Of a stretch of 64,000 bases of DNA, positions 13,558 to 23,720 are shown piece by piece. Within the stretch, counting starts at the first letter, position 1. Each line of letters starts with the position of its first letter. The position numbers and the translations under genes were made by a program. The notes under the pieces were generated by a model, which saw only the letters and a list, made by a program, of their open reading frames with translations, made no database searches and had not been told where the DNA came from. The DNA is from Poa pratensis (taxonomy: Eukaryota > Streptophyta > Magnoliopsida > Poales > Poaceae), in contig CAMZMU010000059.1 in NCBI GenBank assembly GCA_947311845.1, positions 38,739,226 through 38,803,225 on the forward strand, in the 5' to 3' direction.

Positions 13558-14153
13558 AGGCAGAGGTTTCTGTGATTTCTTCTTGCCGTGCCAACACAGA
13601 AGTAGCCGCCTCCACCATTGCGCATCCAACCGTGAATGAGAACTCATTTCCTCAGGATTTTGCATAGAGGTGTTTTTTTTTTTCTGTTATTCGTTTCTAC
13701 TTATGAATTAACACAGCGAAGCTAGTTACTTCTTGCGAATGTGAATAGTCACGAGTCTTAACTACTGACAATTGCCTCCGACTGTTTGTACTTCGGCTGT
13801 AGCAAATTTGGGGGAATGAGTGAAACGACCATGGATGCTGTAAGTTTCTCGCAGTTTTGTGTCCTTCCCTTAGAAATTGTGATACATGTTGGATGGACTC
13901 CTGGAAACCGGAAGGGATAGTTCCACCTGTGCAGAATTACTTCCTTGTGCAAGCTTCAACCCGTTCGATAGGGAACCAGGGATCGATCCATGTTTGTGCT
14001 TGTGTGATGTTGATGCCTGCGGGGGAGTGTTGCTTGAGCTCATTCAGCCAAAGCTCATGATCCATTTCACATATTTTTTAGGCAGGCTTTAGTTTTCAAG
14101 GTGACATTTTACTGCTCACTTGCCGTGGAGACCTTGTTCATGGGCAAACTTTA

Positions 14154-14492
14154 GGCTTAGTTTGGCAGCAAAGTTTTTCTAAAACCGAAGTAGGAGTATA
14201 CTAAAACCACAGTATTTACATCTCTGGGCAACAAATACTACATGTTCAATAAACCATAGTTTGTGTTTCTCTGTTTTGTAAATTGCAAAAAAAAAAAAAA
14301 AACAAACAAACAAGGAGGCCTAGACCTCTTTCTTATATACTGTAATAGAAAACTGCAGTATTGCAGATAATATGGTATATAAAAACTGCAGTTTTAGGTA
14401 AAACCAAACACCTCAAAATATAGATAACTATGGTACTTTCAGAAACCACAGTATTCTTAGAATATTCAAAAAACTTTGCACCATTAAAGACC
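14154..14492. repeat. Probable MITE (fold-back, degenerate)
   Basis: The left end GGCTTAGTTTGGCAGCAAAG and the reverse complement of the right end (GGTCTTTAATGGTGCAAAG) match imperfectly. The interior contains inverted ACCACAGTATT / AATACTGTGGTTT arms and an A16 run. No clean target duplication is visible. The surrounding intergenic DNA (13560-16440) shows no gene. Confidence 0.45.
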
Positions 14493-15187
14493 TACAGTAG
14501 ATGTCTCATTTACACGCGTCTGTCACCTGGACACAAATGTCAGTCTTACACACTTGACCCTCTTTCTCTTTGACGCCTAATGTTAGTCCCAGCACCTTTC
14601 AGGCAACTGAAAAGGTGGCCAATGAATTCCAACTCATTGCCGTAGGTAAACTGGTTGAAATGGTTTGTGTTCATCATACGATTGCTGCAGTATATTTTAT
14701 CTATTATCCAATACATACATTCCCTATCAGCGGAGACGTGCACTCGTGCAAAATTACGTCAGGATTGCCAACTGCATAGATAGTCCATAGATCTTCAGTT
14801 TTTTAGTGAACAGTTGACCATATATTTCTATGAACTAAAAATAAAGAACTCGCGGTCAGGGATGGAGCTAAACACGGCATGAGCATCTTTTATTTTTAAT
14901 CAATCTAAGTTGCAATTGGAAATGGGAGGACGCGAATAAGCTAAGTTTACAATAAGGTGGTTCTGGAGCGAAAGAGACTGGTTAGCCAATAACCAACCTA
15001 CAGCTTATGGCGCTGTCAATGATGAAGATGACTATGTTAACCTAATGTTTCACGGCAATCACGATGGACGATACCAAAAGATGTGTTCTATTCTGACTTT
15101 GCTTTCGAGGAAAATAACGATGCCTAAGTATATTAGTGCTCAGTTGTCCTCCTTTTTTTTGGCACATTCAGTGCTACTAGTCTACTA

Positions 15188-15349
15188 CTCTCTCCGTTCC
15201 AATATATAAGACGTTTTACCTCTTCAACATGTTGTCTAGGTGCATACTAAAATGAGTGTGCATACACACTAAAAATATGTCTACATACATCTACATATAT
15301 GTGAATGTGGACAAATGCTAAAACATCTTATATTTAGGAACGGAGGGAG
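15188..15349. repeat. Stowaway MITE
   Basis: The ends are CTCTCTCCGTTCC and GGAACGGAGGGAG with TA on both flanks (15186-15187 and 15350-15351). The element is 162 bp. Confidence 0.92.
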
Positions 15350-16478
15350 TACTACTGAATACTGATGAATGTTTCTGACGCAGTGAGTACCAACAGCTTT
15401 GCAAGCATGCCACATAAAAAAAAAACAGCAGTGCTAAGACACTAAAACTATTTTAGATAATGGTACTATCTGTAAAAATGATGATGTTAATGTAGCTCCT
15501 TCCACCATGACAAGTTGACAACAGTGTCAAGTGTCAACTGACAAATCAAATCATGGCTTCTCCTTGCTCCTTAAAATGACGTGGACTTGTGACAGTGAGC
15601 AATGTCGGATAAGAATCCATTCCCTATGCTTGGCGCAGAGGTGGAATCAGGAATCTGCCATGGCCAACTTGTGCAGGCAGAGTAAAACCTGAGTAGCGCC
15701 TCTCCCAGATGAGATGTTCCATTACTTCGCCGTCGGAATAGCATGTTGTAAAGCTAGAAAGGTTGCAGATGCTTAGCTTCCCTGTCTCATTCTTGCATTT
15801 CTCAGAAAAGGAATAAAAAGAGCTGGGTTCTGTAAAGTTTAATCAGTTCCTTTCTTGAAAAGTTTGCCTCTTGACAAATTGAACCAGATCACATGCGTCA
15901 ATTGATCATTCTAAATCCAGAGTTGAAAGACTTTGTGGGACTGTCAGGGGCAGAGTTCAGGTTAACTCAAAACTTAATTTTGAACCGTGAACACATTGTA
16001 CCGATGCACATATCACAAACATGTAGCAGCATTCTTTCACAGTAAATTGCGGGTTATCTAAAATGTTTTCAGCAAAAGGGCTCCTCCGTTATCTAAAATG
16101 TTTACAGAAAAAATGATCCAAAACGAACCATGGTCCCGTCTGTTTATCTGAATTCTAACATTTTTAAACTGGATGTATTCAGAACAAGCACATGTATTGA
16201 ACAGTAAACAAATCCAAAATAGATATTCTGAACAAACACATATTGACAATGCAATTTTGTACTAAAAAACACACCGGAGTATATTAGCTTCTTCTGTTGC
16301 TATTATATAAGTATGTATCAGAACATAAGAACATCAGATCAGTTGCACGCCCTGATCGCCCTTTCGTTCCACTTTCTACGAGAGTGTATTTCCACCAAAA
16401 AGAAAAATAACTCTCATGGAGTAAAAACTACTGAAACAGAATGCAAGACAAGCCCTTAATATTAGCACATTCATTCAT

Positions 16479-17141
16479 TCATCCAGGGAAGCAGAGCTCA
16501 ACGACATCCATGGAGCCCGAGACATCGATCTCTCGCGCCGCGCCGCCATTGTCATTGTCGTCGAACCTGCAGTCCGCACCAGCTGGCCCAGAGCACTCCT
16601 CCCATGGCCCAACCTCAGAGTTGTCGTTGAAGCAGAGGGTCGGATCAGCGCAGACCATGGAGCCAACACAGCACTGCTTCTGGAACGGGAACGCACCGAC
16701 CTCGGCGTCGATCTTCTCCCGGACGTCGAAGAGGAGGCTCCTCAGCCGGACCACCTCGGCCTGGAGCGTGGCGTGGCCCTGCAGCCTCCTCAGCAGCTGC
16801 TGGTTGACGGCGCGGAGCTTCTTGACCTCCTCCACCAGGAACGCGGCGTGCGCCTTCTTCTTCTCCCGGTACTTGCGCACGGCCTCCCTGTTGCCCAGCG
16901 GCCGCCGGGGCCTGGCGGCGGCGGCGTCGTCGTCGTCGCTGCCGGCGGCGAAGACCTGGGTGTGCGTGTGCTGGCAGGTGTGCGTGTGCATGGAGGCCGA
17001 CGGGCCGGGAAGGTTGCAGGTGTGCGTGTGGCTGCAGGTCGCCGCGCCGCTACTGCTGCTGCTCAGGAGGTCGTCGAAGGTGCCGGGCATCTCTTGGTGG
17101 GAGAAGAGAAATTGGCTCGGGAGGTCTTCTCCATCGTCCAT
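16479..17141 (-). CDS. Group F bZIP transcription factor (bZIP19/23-like zinc-deficiency sensor)
   Basis: Intact 220-residue single-exon protein. I chose the ATG at 17141 (MDDGEDLPSQF), matching the short acidic start of the family. Residues about 36-63 hold a Cys/His-rich motif (CSHTHTCNLPGP, then HTHTCQHTHT). This is the zinc-sensor motif through which Arabidopsis bZIP19/23 bind Zn2+ and stay inactive when zinc is sufficient. Next come an acidic DDDD stretch, the basic region with N-x7-R (PLGNREAVRKYREKKKAHAA) and a leucine zipper through LRAVNQQLLRRLQGHATLQ. A C-terminal segment carries further Cys residues. The expected role is activating ZIP transporter and nicotianamine synthase genes through ZDRE (RTGTCGACAY) sites in zinc-starved cells. 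The coding region is markedly GC-rich, as is usual for grass genes. Unlike its neighbours it shows no frameshift. Confidence 0.93.
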   Translation of the reverse strand: MDDGEDLPSQFLFSHQEMPGTFDDLLSSSSSGAATCSHTHTCNLPGPSASMHTHTCQHTHTQVFAAGSDDDDAAAARPRRPLGNREAVRKYREKKKAHAAFLVEEVKKLRAVNQQLLRRLQGHATLQAEVVRLRSLLFDVREKIDAEVGAFPFQKQCCVGSMVCADPTLCFNDNSEVGPWEECSGPAGADCRFDDNDNGGAAREIDVSGSMDVVELCFPG

Positions 17142-18100
17142 TTGTGCCAAGAACAACCTCTCTGTGCGTAGTCAATGGGAACAAGTTGCACAACCAGAGA
17201 AAAAGTGATGGAATCAAGAACAGGGTATTGTGTCAGAGGACATCAATTCTCCGGCAGAAACGGCGAGCCACCAAGAAACTGGACGAACACAGCTAAAAGC
17301 TAACCACTTGAGATTGGGCTGCAAGATTGAAGACAGCAGAAGTGAAGCCTCTCTATGTGTCGGTATTCAAGTGGAAATGGAAACCCACGAGGGATATAAT
17401 AACGAGAACCAAACTGACGAGATGGCCGGGAGGTAAAAGCTGGAGGAATCAAGCATCAGAATCCCATCTTGGGACACGAGGAGCGATACGAAATCGATTG
17501 ATAGGCCTCTCCGCTCACGGCACCGAGCTGCCCCTTGCATGGAGAAACTTTCGTCTCCCTTTTTCGCCGCCTTCTTTTCAATCTCTTTCTCTCCTCTCGC
17601 CGCCGATCCTTTTTGGCGACGTCTCTCCCTTGCTTTTTCTTGGCGATGGGATGGTGGGCAGAATCTGGGAAAGAGGGGCGGAGGAGATGGAGAGTGTCGT
17701 GATTGGATTGGAGTGGGAAAAGAGGGGTGGAGAGGAGAGGATCCCTAGTTCTTGCCGTGTTGGGAGGTTTTGTCTGCTTACCATGATTTTGTGTTGATTT
17801 TTTCCGCATGCTGTTTCAACCTGCCGCCACTTGGTCGAATCGTGTCGTGTCTTTTTTCAGTTGGACTCTCTGTACACTATTGTTTATTTTTTTTCAAACC
17901 ACTGCCTCGCACGGGTTGCCTAGTGAGCAGGGACTAGTCCGCGAAGGTAAAGAACATGTGGCGTATGGTTTGCCCGAGTACTCGGCAAACATGCATATGG
18001 GGAGTGTTTCTCGTCACACTTGGCAAAAGACAGTGAATAGCATAGAACCAAATCATAACACCTTTTTTTTGTTTCAGTGACAAAAATACACCACTTCAGG
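17142..18100 (-). promoter_or_regulatory. Upstream region / probable 5' leader of the bZIP gene
   Basis: This is the stretch immediately 5' of the bZIP start on the minus strand. 17430-17760 is purine-rich on that strand, with repeated GGAG/GAGA blocks typical of a 5' UTR first exon. A leader intron is possible, but I could not fix its borders. No convincing coding region is present. Confidence 0.3.
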
Positions 18101-18119
18101 CTTCAGGCTTAAGTTTCCT

Positions 18120-19118
18120 CAAATCGCCCAAATCGTCTGCTTAGAGCCAATTGACAGCGATTTTGACATTAGGCCCCATTCGTCAGACCAAATTAAAAAT
18201 AGAAAATCTAAGAAAAAAATTGTTGGTGAGGTGGACATGAATCCCACCTGTCAGTGTCACATCATCCTTTTCCCTACTCCTCACCCGTTGACTGCTGTGT
18301 CTTTCCTAGTCGCGGCAGCGATGGCGGCGGGCATAGACCAGCAACAGCCCCTGCCCTTGTTCCTACGGCCGTCGGTCCTCCACCACGTAATCGGCACCGG
18401 GCCCACCTCCTGCTTGCGCTCGCCATCGTGGGCCAACTCCTCTTTGGCTCCGGCCTCCGCGGGAAGGATCGGCGTCAGCCGCGTCAGGGAGAGGTCGTGC
18501 CTGGACAGTGGGGTGCGCCTGACGTGGTCACTAGTAGGGAATAGCCTATTGGCAACACTGTTTGCGACGTGCGGGCCATCATACACGTTGCTACTAAAAC
18601 TTAGTACTGGCAACACGTCGATGCACACGTTGCCAATAAGAAATAGCAGCAGCGCAGCATTGGCAGCGCGCCACCACACGTTGCCAATGGGCAAATGTGG
18701 CATGTTGCCAATTAGCTATTCCCTACTAGTGGGTGGTGCATGTACCCGCAGATCGAGTACTGACGTATCAAGGAGGAGGGTTTCCCAGCGCCGTTCAGGC
18801 TCTGATGAGTTCGGCTCTGGTGGGCGCTCTTTATGCTGCTCCACGTGCTCTGATGACGGAGGAAATAGGGAGCTCGCCGACGGAGGTCCAGCGGGGCTGC
18901 CGGAGGTGAAGGTCAAACAAGGCTAGGCAGTCGATGCAGTTCTTGTTGGACATGGTCAACAGAAGTGGAGAAAAGGAGATGTGAGACTGACAGGTGGGAC
19001 CCACGTCCACCTCACCCAAAAATTTATTTTTTTACAATTTTTTTTGATTGGACCGACAAACGGGGCCGCTGTCAGTTTCGGTGTCAATTCGCTCCCAGCC
19101 GACGATTAGGGCAATTTA
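18120..19118. mobile_element. Long-TIR Mutator-like element, nonautonomous
   Basis: Roughly 140-bp inverted arms face each other. On the left, AAATCGCCC at 18121, ..AATTGACAGCG.., and GGTGAGGTGGAC near 18224. On the right the same blocks occur in reverse complement, ending near 19117. The interior is GC-rich and ORF-like without a recognised domain, as in Pack-MULEs that have captured genic DNA. No clean 9-bp duplication could be assigned because the right flank is an A run. A second element (18529-18731) is inserted inside. Confidence 0.65.
18529..18731. mobile_element. Miniature CACTA (EnSpm) element
   Basis: It begins CACTAGTAGGGAATAG and ends with the exact reverse complement CTATTCCCTACTAGTG. 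A 3-bp direct duplication GGT lies on both sides (18526-18528 and 18732-18734), which is the CACTA signature. The subterminal region holds short repeats of the TTGGCAAC / CACGTTGCCAA type. The length is 203 bp, with no transposase. Confidence 0.9.
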
Positions 19119-19744
19119 AAAAAAAAATCTCTGTCTAAAGGGATTAGGACTCCACATCTAGATCGGTTAGATTCCTTATAATCCGGAGGCATGGTGCCTA
19201 TATAAGCCGACCTCATGGGAGCCTTATGGCTACACTTTACAACCCTCATTATAACCTGTATACATATTCACATCTAGTGAATTATAGCAGCACGTAGGAT
19301 CTCGCCGCCGTTGCGAGATCTGAGCTGGTCAAATCCTTGTGTGCAATCCCGTCACCGGAGCCCTCCACGTTCTTCCTCACCTTCTACCTGTGGCGTATGG
19401 CACTCTACTATAGGCCTGCGTTACCAATACCTCGACACCCCTGCTTGCAGGTTTTGTTGCTCCGCGTCCATATCAATAAGTTAGAATTTTCCTGAAATTT
19501 TCGTAGTAACTTTATGTTTGGCATTTTCTGCACATTCTCATCACCTCCTCTCCACATTCTCATCGCCTCCTCTTCTCTCACATTCTTCACCATTGACACG
19601 AAAACCCTAGCCTAGTGAGGCCATGTCATACACTAGGGAGCAACCAACGCATTGGTGGAGCCACGACCAACTGATTTGGGCTACGGAGCCTCACCATCGA
19701 CCAAGCGACAACCTTGCATACCAACGGGTACCCAGCGCATGCAG
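19119..19744. other. Intergenic, possibly an old LTR end
   Basis: The stretch 19190-19330 resembles the promoter/R part of a grass LTR (CCTATATAAGCCGACC followed by a cytosine-rich leader). No partner LTR, PBS or polypurine tract is visible, so the assignment is weak. No gene is seen. Confidence 0.25.
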
Positions 19745-19934
19745 CAGTGGCGGAGCTAGGGGGACCAGCAGGGGCCCTGCCCCCCCCCCCCCTATGCCAT
19801 GATAAGCCAACATATTTTCTATGTATAAGCTTGGTTAAGAAATGAGTTTTAGTGAAAACCACCAGATTTGGCCCCCCTAATGGCTGATAACCATGTTTCG
19901 CCCCCCTTAAACTCATTTCTTGCCTCCGCCCCTG
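19745..19934. repeat. hAT-type MITE, copy 1
   Basis: The ends are CAGTGGCGGAGCTAGG and, in reverse complement, CAGGGGCGGAGGCAAG, the same family as the copy at 20401-20595. It includes a C13 run (19780-19792). Only GCAT is shared between the flanking octamers, so the duplication has decayed or the end is off by a few bases. Confidence 0.65.
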
Positions 19935-20128
19935 GCATCAGCCTGAGAATGGTGCGCGTTCGTTTGGATTTTTTGGTGTCCTTTTGGTTGGGCTGAAACG
20001 GACAGAAATAAAAATGGATCGGGGCGGTGCGGGTCGAGCAAAAGTGTGGTCTGGAGCGGGGCGGTGTGGCTGGTCAAACCCACGGGTTCAACCCGCAGCA
20101 ACCGCCCCAAATCCCCCCGCACACGCAC

Positions 20129-20720
20129 CTGCTCTGCCTCCAGCTGCATCTTCCCCATGCTCTCTCGCTGCGCCTCCTGCCCATCCCGTGCGGCCTCCTC
20201 CTCATCTTTCTCCACGCCCTCACCGCCGTATTCTCCGCCGCCGGATGCTCCGGCTCCTTCACCGCGGGGGCGGCGCTCACGGCCATCTTCCAGGGCGCCA
20301 TGGCCCTGCTCGCCTTCACCCGCACCGCCGACTTCCTCGCCGAGCTCTAGTCCTACGTCCGCGACGAGGACGGCGTCGTCATCCTCAAGATGGTCGGGGG
20401 CAGGGGCGGAGCTACGACCAGGTCAGGGGGGGCTGCCGCCCCCCAGCCCATGAAAAGTTTAGAAAAATTCTGTGCATTTTGGCCCATTTTCGTAAAAAAA
20501 CAGTGATATTTGATACATTTGCCCCCCCAATTCTGACCCAGTATAGCTCTAAAGCCCATTTGCCCCCCACTACTTCAGCCCAAGCTCCGCCACTGGTCGG
20601 GGGCCTCGGCACCGCCATCTTCATCCTCGAGTGGGCTGCCCTCGCGCTCGCCTTCTCCATGCGCCTTGACGATGGCGAGGACGACGGGGAGGACGACCTC
20701 CTCCGCGCCAAGAACTAGGC
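20129..20720 (+). pseudogene. Captured fragment of a multi-pass membrane protein, split by a MITE
   Basis: Frame 20129-20350 gives hydrophobic segments ([20 protein letters not shown], then [20 protein letters not shown]) and stops at a TAG after DFLAEL. The same frame continues [16 protein letters not shown] up to the MITE at 20401, resumes after it as GLGTAIFILEWAALALAF, and ends near 20720. Removing one TSD copy and the MITE restores a continuous frame apart from the TAG. The family is not recognised with certainty, although it looks like a grass plasma-membrane protein with four helices. No start or promoter is visible, so this is a captured gene piece. Confidence 0.5.
20401..20595. mobile_element. 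hAT-type MITE, copy 2, with 8-bp target duplication
   Basis: The termini CAGGGGCGGAGCT and AGCTCCGCCACTG flank a 195-bp element. The octamer GTCGGGGG is present exactly on both sides (20393-20400 and 20596-20603), as expected for hAT insertion. It interrupts the membrane-protein fragment. Confidence 0.92.
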
Positions 20721-20860
20721 CAACTCGTACGAGTGCTTGGCCTCCGAGAGCAGCGTGGAACGCCTCGCCGACGTCGCCGTTGGAGCTATCGTTCAGGGCC
20801 TTCTCTGGATTCATGGTGGAGCAGGAGTTCAAGGCCTGTGCGCCTGCGTGTGCGCGTGTG

Positions 20861-21238
20861 CGCTTCCTGTACACCTGCGTGTGCGCGTCCTGGCCGTACT
20901 CGGAAATCAGCGTGACGTTCACCACGCCCACCGGCACCCTCGCAGACGCCGCGGCGCCCAGAACCTTGGCGGTCACCCGCATCATCACCTTGCTGGTGCT
21001 CCCGCGGTAGGACGCGTCGTCGTTGATGGGCGTCTTCTGGCCGTAGCAGTTGCTGCCCTCCATCTCCTCGCCCAGTAGAACTCGATGGTGGCGTCGTAGT
21101 CCTTGGCCGTGAGGATGTTGAGCGCGTCGACGGTCTCAAAGGAGCGGGCGGCCTCCGGCCTCCGGGACGGCGCGGTGGAGGAGGCAGAGCAAGAACACAT
21201 ACTGCTCCCGGTTCAGCGAGTCGCCTACGAACAGCACC
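20861..21238 (-). pseudogene. Fragment of a TBL / PMR5-type (DUF231) polysaccharide O-acetyltransferase
   Basis: Read on the minus strand, three collinear blocks match the trichome-birefringence-like family. The first is the catalytic GDS block (LFVGDSLNREQYVFLLCLLH). The second is SFETVDALNILTAKDYDATI followed by EFYW, in a shifted frame. The third is GSNCYGQKTPINDDASYRGS, then VPVGVVNVTLISEYGQDAHT. The stretch normally lying between EFYW and the GSNCY block, including the second half of the esterase fold, is deleted, and the C-terminal DxxH region is missing. It is a frame-shifted, internally deleted scrap that is antisense and adjacent to the membrane-protein piece. Copies of a near-palindromic motif (ACCCACGGGTTCAACCCG-like) lie outside both pieces, near 20080-20100 and 21255-21282. 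This suggests that both travelled in one element. Confidence 0.7.
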
Positions 21239-21889
21239 GCTCAGCTTTCCCAGGAATCCACGGGTTGAACCCGTGGGTTCAGACCGCATTCTCGAGATGG
21301 AGCGGTGCGGGTGCAGGTGGAAAAATCGTGCGGTGCGGGATGGTGCGGATTAACGGAGGAAATTATTGGTTTGGACTGGGTTGGCTAATCACGTTAGCTA
21401 TATGCGGTGCGGGTTGGAGTTGGGGTGGGCTTCGCCCCATTCTCAGCGTGACCCTGGCATGCAGTGTCCGGGGGCTGGTCGCTCCGCGTCGGCGGGATTC
21501 CCATCCCATCGACATCTATCCCAACGAGCCGGAATTACTACTGGTCCGAGCTTGTCGACGTGCCGACCCGCGCTGGGACACCAGAGATGAGCCCGGAGCA
21601 TCTCAAATGGATCAAAACGGATACTTTTCGTGTCCGGTCTGGGATGATGCACTGACTGCCTGCCAGGATATAGGCTATACCTAATTTCACATTGCACACA
21701 TTCGGCACAAGTAATGGGCCTGGGCCCTCAGCACTCGTCGGAGCCGAAACAACAAAATCTAGCCCAGCCCAGCCCAGCCCAGAGAGCGTAACAAAGCGCA
21801 TCTCCTTGTCCTCGTCAAGCACCGCACCGAGAAAGAGAATCCCCGAATCGCATCGTCCCACGCCGGCCGGAATCCTCCGCCGCCGCTGC

Positions 21890-22100
21890 TACATCTTGCT
21901 TCGGGCTACTCAATCGAGTTTCTTCTTTGGTCTCTATCGCCGTCGCGCCACCGAAAAGGGTCGTTCGAGGTCGGCGTGGGCGGACGCGGGTGAGTGCGCG
22001 GAGCTTGAGCATCCGGGCGACCGGCGACCAGGAGGAGGAAGAGAACGTGTGCGTCGCGCGCGTGGACGGGGGTGTCGCCGTCCTTCCCGGCGCCACTGTG
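21890..22100 (+). other. Probable noncoding first exon of the small Cys-rich gene
   Basis: A GC-rich exon-like stretch ends in a good donor (ACTGTG|GTAAGT at about 22100). No in-frame ATG is seen in the frame that stays open through it, so it may be 5' UTR. It would splice to the acceptor at about 22950 (ATCACAG|GATTGG), upstream of the ATG at 23003. Confidence 0.4.
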
Positions 22101-23002
22101 GTAAGTACGGCAACTGTACTACGGTGGGATCTGTTTAGTCCGATATTGCTTGGCTAGTAGGAACGCCAACAGTTTATAGACTTCCGCCTCTGCAGGTTCG
22201 TCACCAAGTAGAGTAAAATACAAGGCGTACTAGTAACATGATAGGTCTGTATAGGATACGGTAGAGGGCCTAGGGTTAGCAGCGCGTGGGAGGTATCCGC
22301 CGCTGAACGGCCTAGGGGACCGGCTATGCCCACCATGACAAAGTTACGTAATTGTGAATTAGCTATATTTTCGGAGGCTCGTGTCTGTTTGGCAAACTAA
22401 ATGCTGAGGAAGTATTTTCTTCGAATTTGTAGCCGGCGATTATCCAGAACAAATTACTTCAACATTTATGATTGATGGTATTTTTTTTCCTAAGATGCTT
22501 CTCAAATCTCAAGAACGTTAGCAAAAATTTCTTCCAGATAATGATTTCAATTGGATACAATGTACTATTCAAAAAATTGTTAACATCATTATACATCGTA
22601 ACAATACAGATTAAAGTTGTACTTTCTAGAAAGCCTTACATAACACTTTCTGCCCACTCCGTGTGTATATGTTGAAATCAATTTGGAATTGTCTTCCTCA
22701 ATGCTGTTAAAACACACTGGAGTTTTAGAAGTTTGAGTAAATTAGATTTCAACATAAGAAGTGCAAACTGGTGGGGCTAGCAGGTAAAATGGCATAAGGT
22801 GTCTCGATCGTCTATTTTGTGTGTTCATTAGTCAGCAATCTCTATCAGACAGCTTCTTTTGTTTCTACACTAGAGCAACTTCTGAATCTTAAATATGCCA
22901 AAAGTGCATTCAGCATTTACATAGTTGTGTTTACCTTTTGATTATCACAGGATTGGTACAGACTGGTAGATCCGACGTTGGAAAGTGGCGGTTGTGGCAG
23001 CG

Positions 23003-23203
23003 ATGGATGGAACAGGAAGCGGCATCGGCAGAGGGAGAGATGAGAAGAAGGTTGCTGCAGCGTGTGATGTGGAGGCGCTGCGCAAATGCCTAGAGGAGAA
23101 CAAGGGCGATCGCATCAAGTGCCAGGCCCACATCGATGCATTCCGGTCCTCATGTTCTGTCAGCCCAACCACTGCCTCCTCCGCCTCCGGTGCCACAGTA
23201 TGA
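23003..23203 (+). CDS. Small Cys-rich CHCH-like protein (66 residues)
   Basis: The ATG at 23003 opens MDGTGSGIGRGRDEKKVAAA. A four-cysteine helical hairpin follows (CDVEALRKC, then KCQAHIDAFRSSC) with a Ser/Thr/Ala tail and stop. The spacing is C-x7-C-x10-C-x10-C, which recalls twin CX9C proteins of the mitochondrial intermembrane space but does not fit the canonical spacing. An import/redox role through Mia40 is therefore only a guess. A 5' UTR exon near 21890-22100 and an 850-bp intron are likely. An alternative ending exists: a GT at 23197-23198 inside the last codons could splice to the acceptor at about 23561. Confidence 0.6.
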   Translation: MDGTGSGIGRGRDEKKVAAACDVEALRKCLEENKGDRIKCQAHIDAFRSSCSVSPTTASSASGATV

Positions 23204-23559
23204 CCTTCCAATTCTTCACTCCCAGTCAAAATAATTCCTCTTCCCCAACTTTTACCCATGAATGTATCAAGTAAATTATTCCTACATTGTCTGCAACTCA
23301 GGTTATTTTCCATGTTCGTATATATAAAATGTCGCCATGTCCTTATATGATCCACTATTTTAAGCAAATGAAACTCTGTTCAAGTTAAAAGGTAAAAATG
23401 GACTCATCACCTTTATAGAAAAGATGAACAGCTGCTTTGGGAAGACGTCTTTATATATATAAAGCTAATAAACATAGTATACTTACAGATAGAGCCTGGG
23501 TACAGAGGAACAAATCATGCATCCTTAGTTCTGAAACATGGTGCTATTTTTCTGGCGCA

Positions 23560-23720
23560 GATACAAAAGCAAGCCTGAAACGACCAGAGGTGCTCTCGTC
23601 AGAATTGTTTTGCAAGAAACTTCTTGGAATACCTATTGTGAATGATGCGTCGAAACAAATGCAATACTGGGATGCAGATGGACTATTGAAAGTTGAGAAA
23701 AATGGGAACTTAGACTTGCA
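23560..23720 (+). other. Candidate unassigned coding exon
   Basis: After a good acceptor (TTCTGGCGCAG), one frame is open and protein-like: SLKRPEVLSSELFCKKLLGI continuing to WDADGLLKVEKNGNLDLQ, then GGTAGT as possible donor. I do not recognise the family. It could be a 3' exon of the Cys-rich gene in another isoform, or a remnant of a separate gene. Confidence 0.35.

Noticed and set aside
19984..20718. 244-codon frame through the hAT MITE
   Set aside because: It crosses a transposon insertion with an 8-bp duplication, so it cannot be an original gene product.
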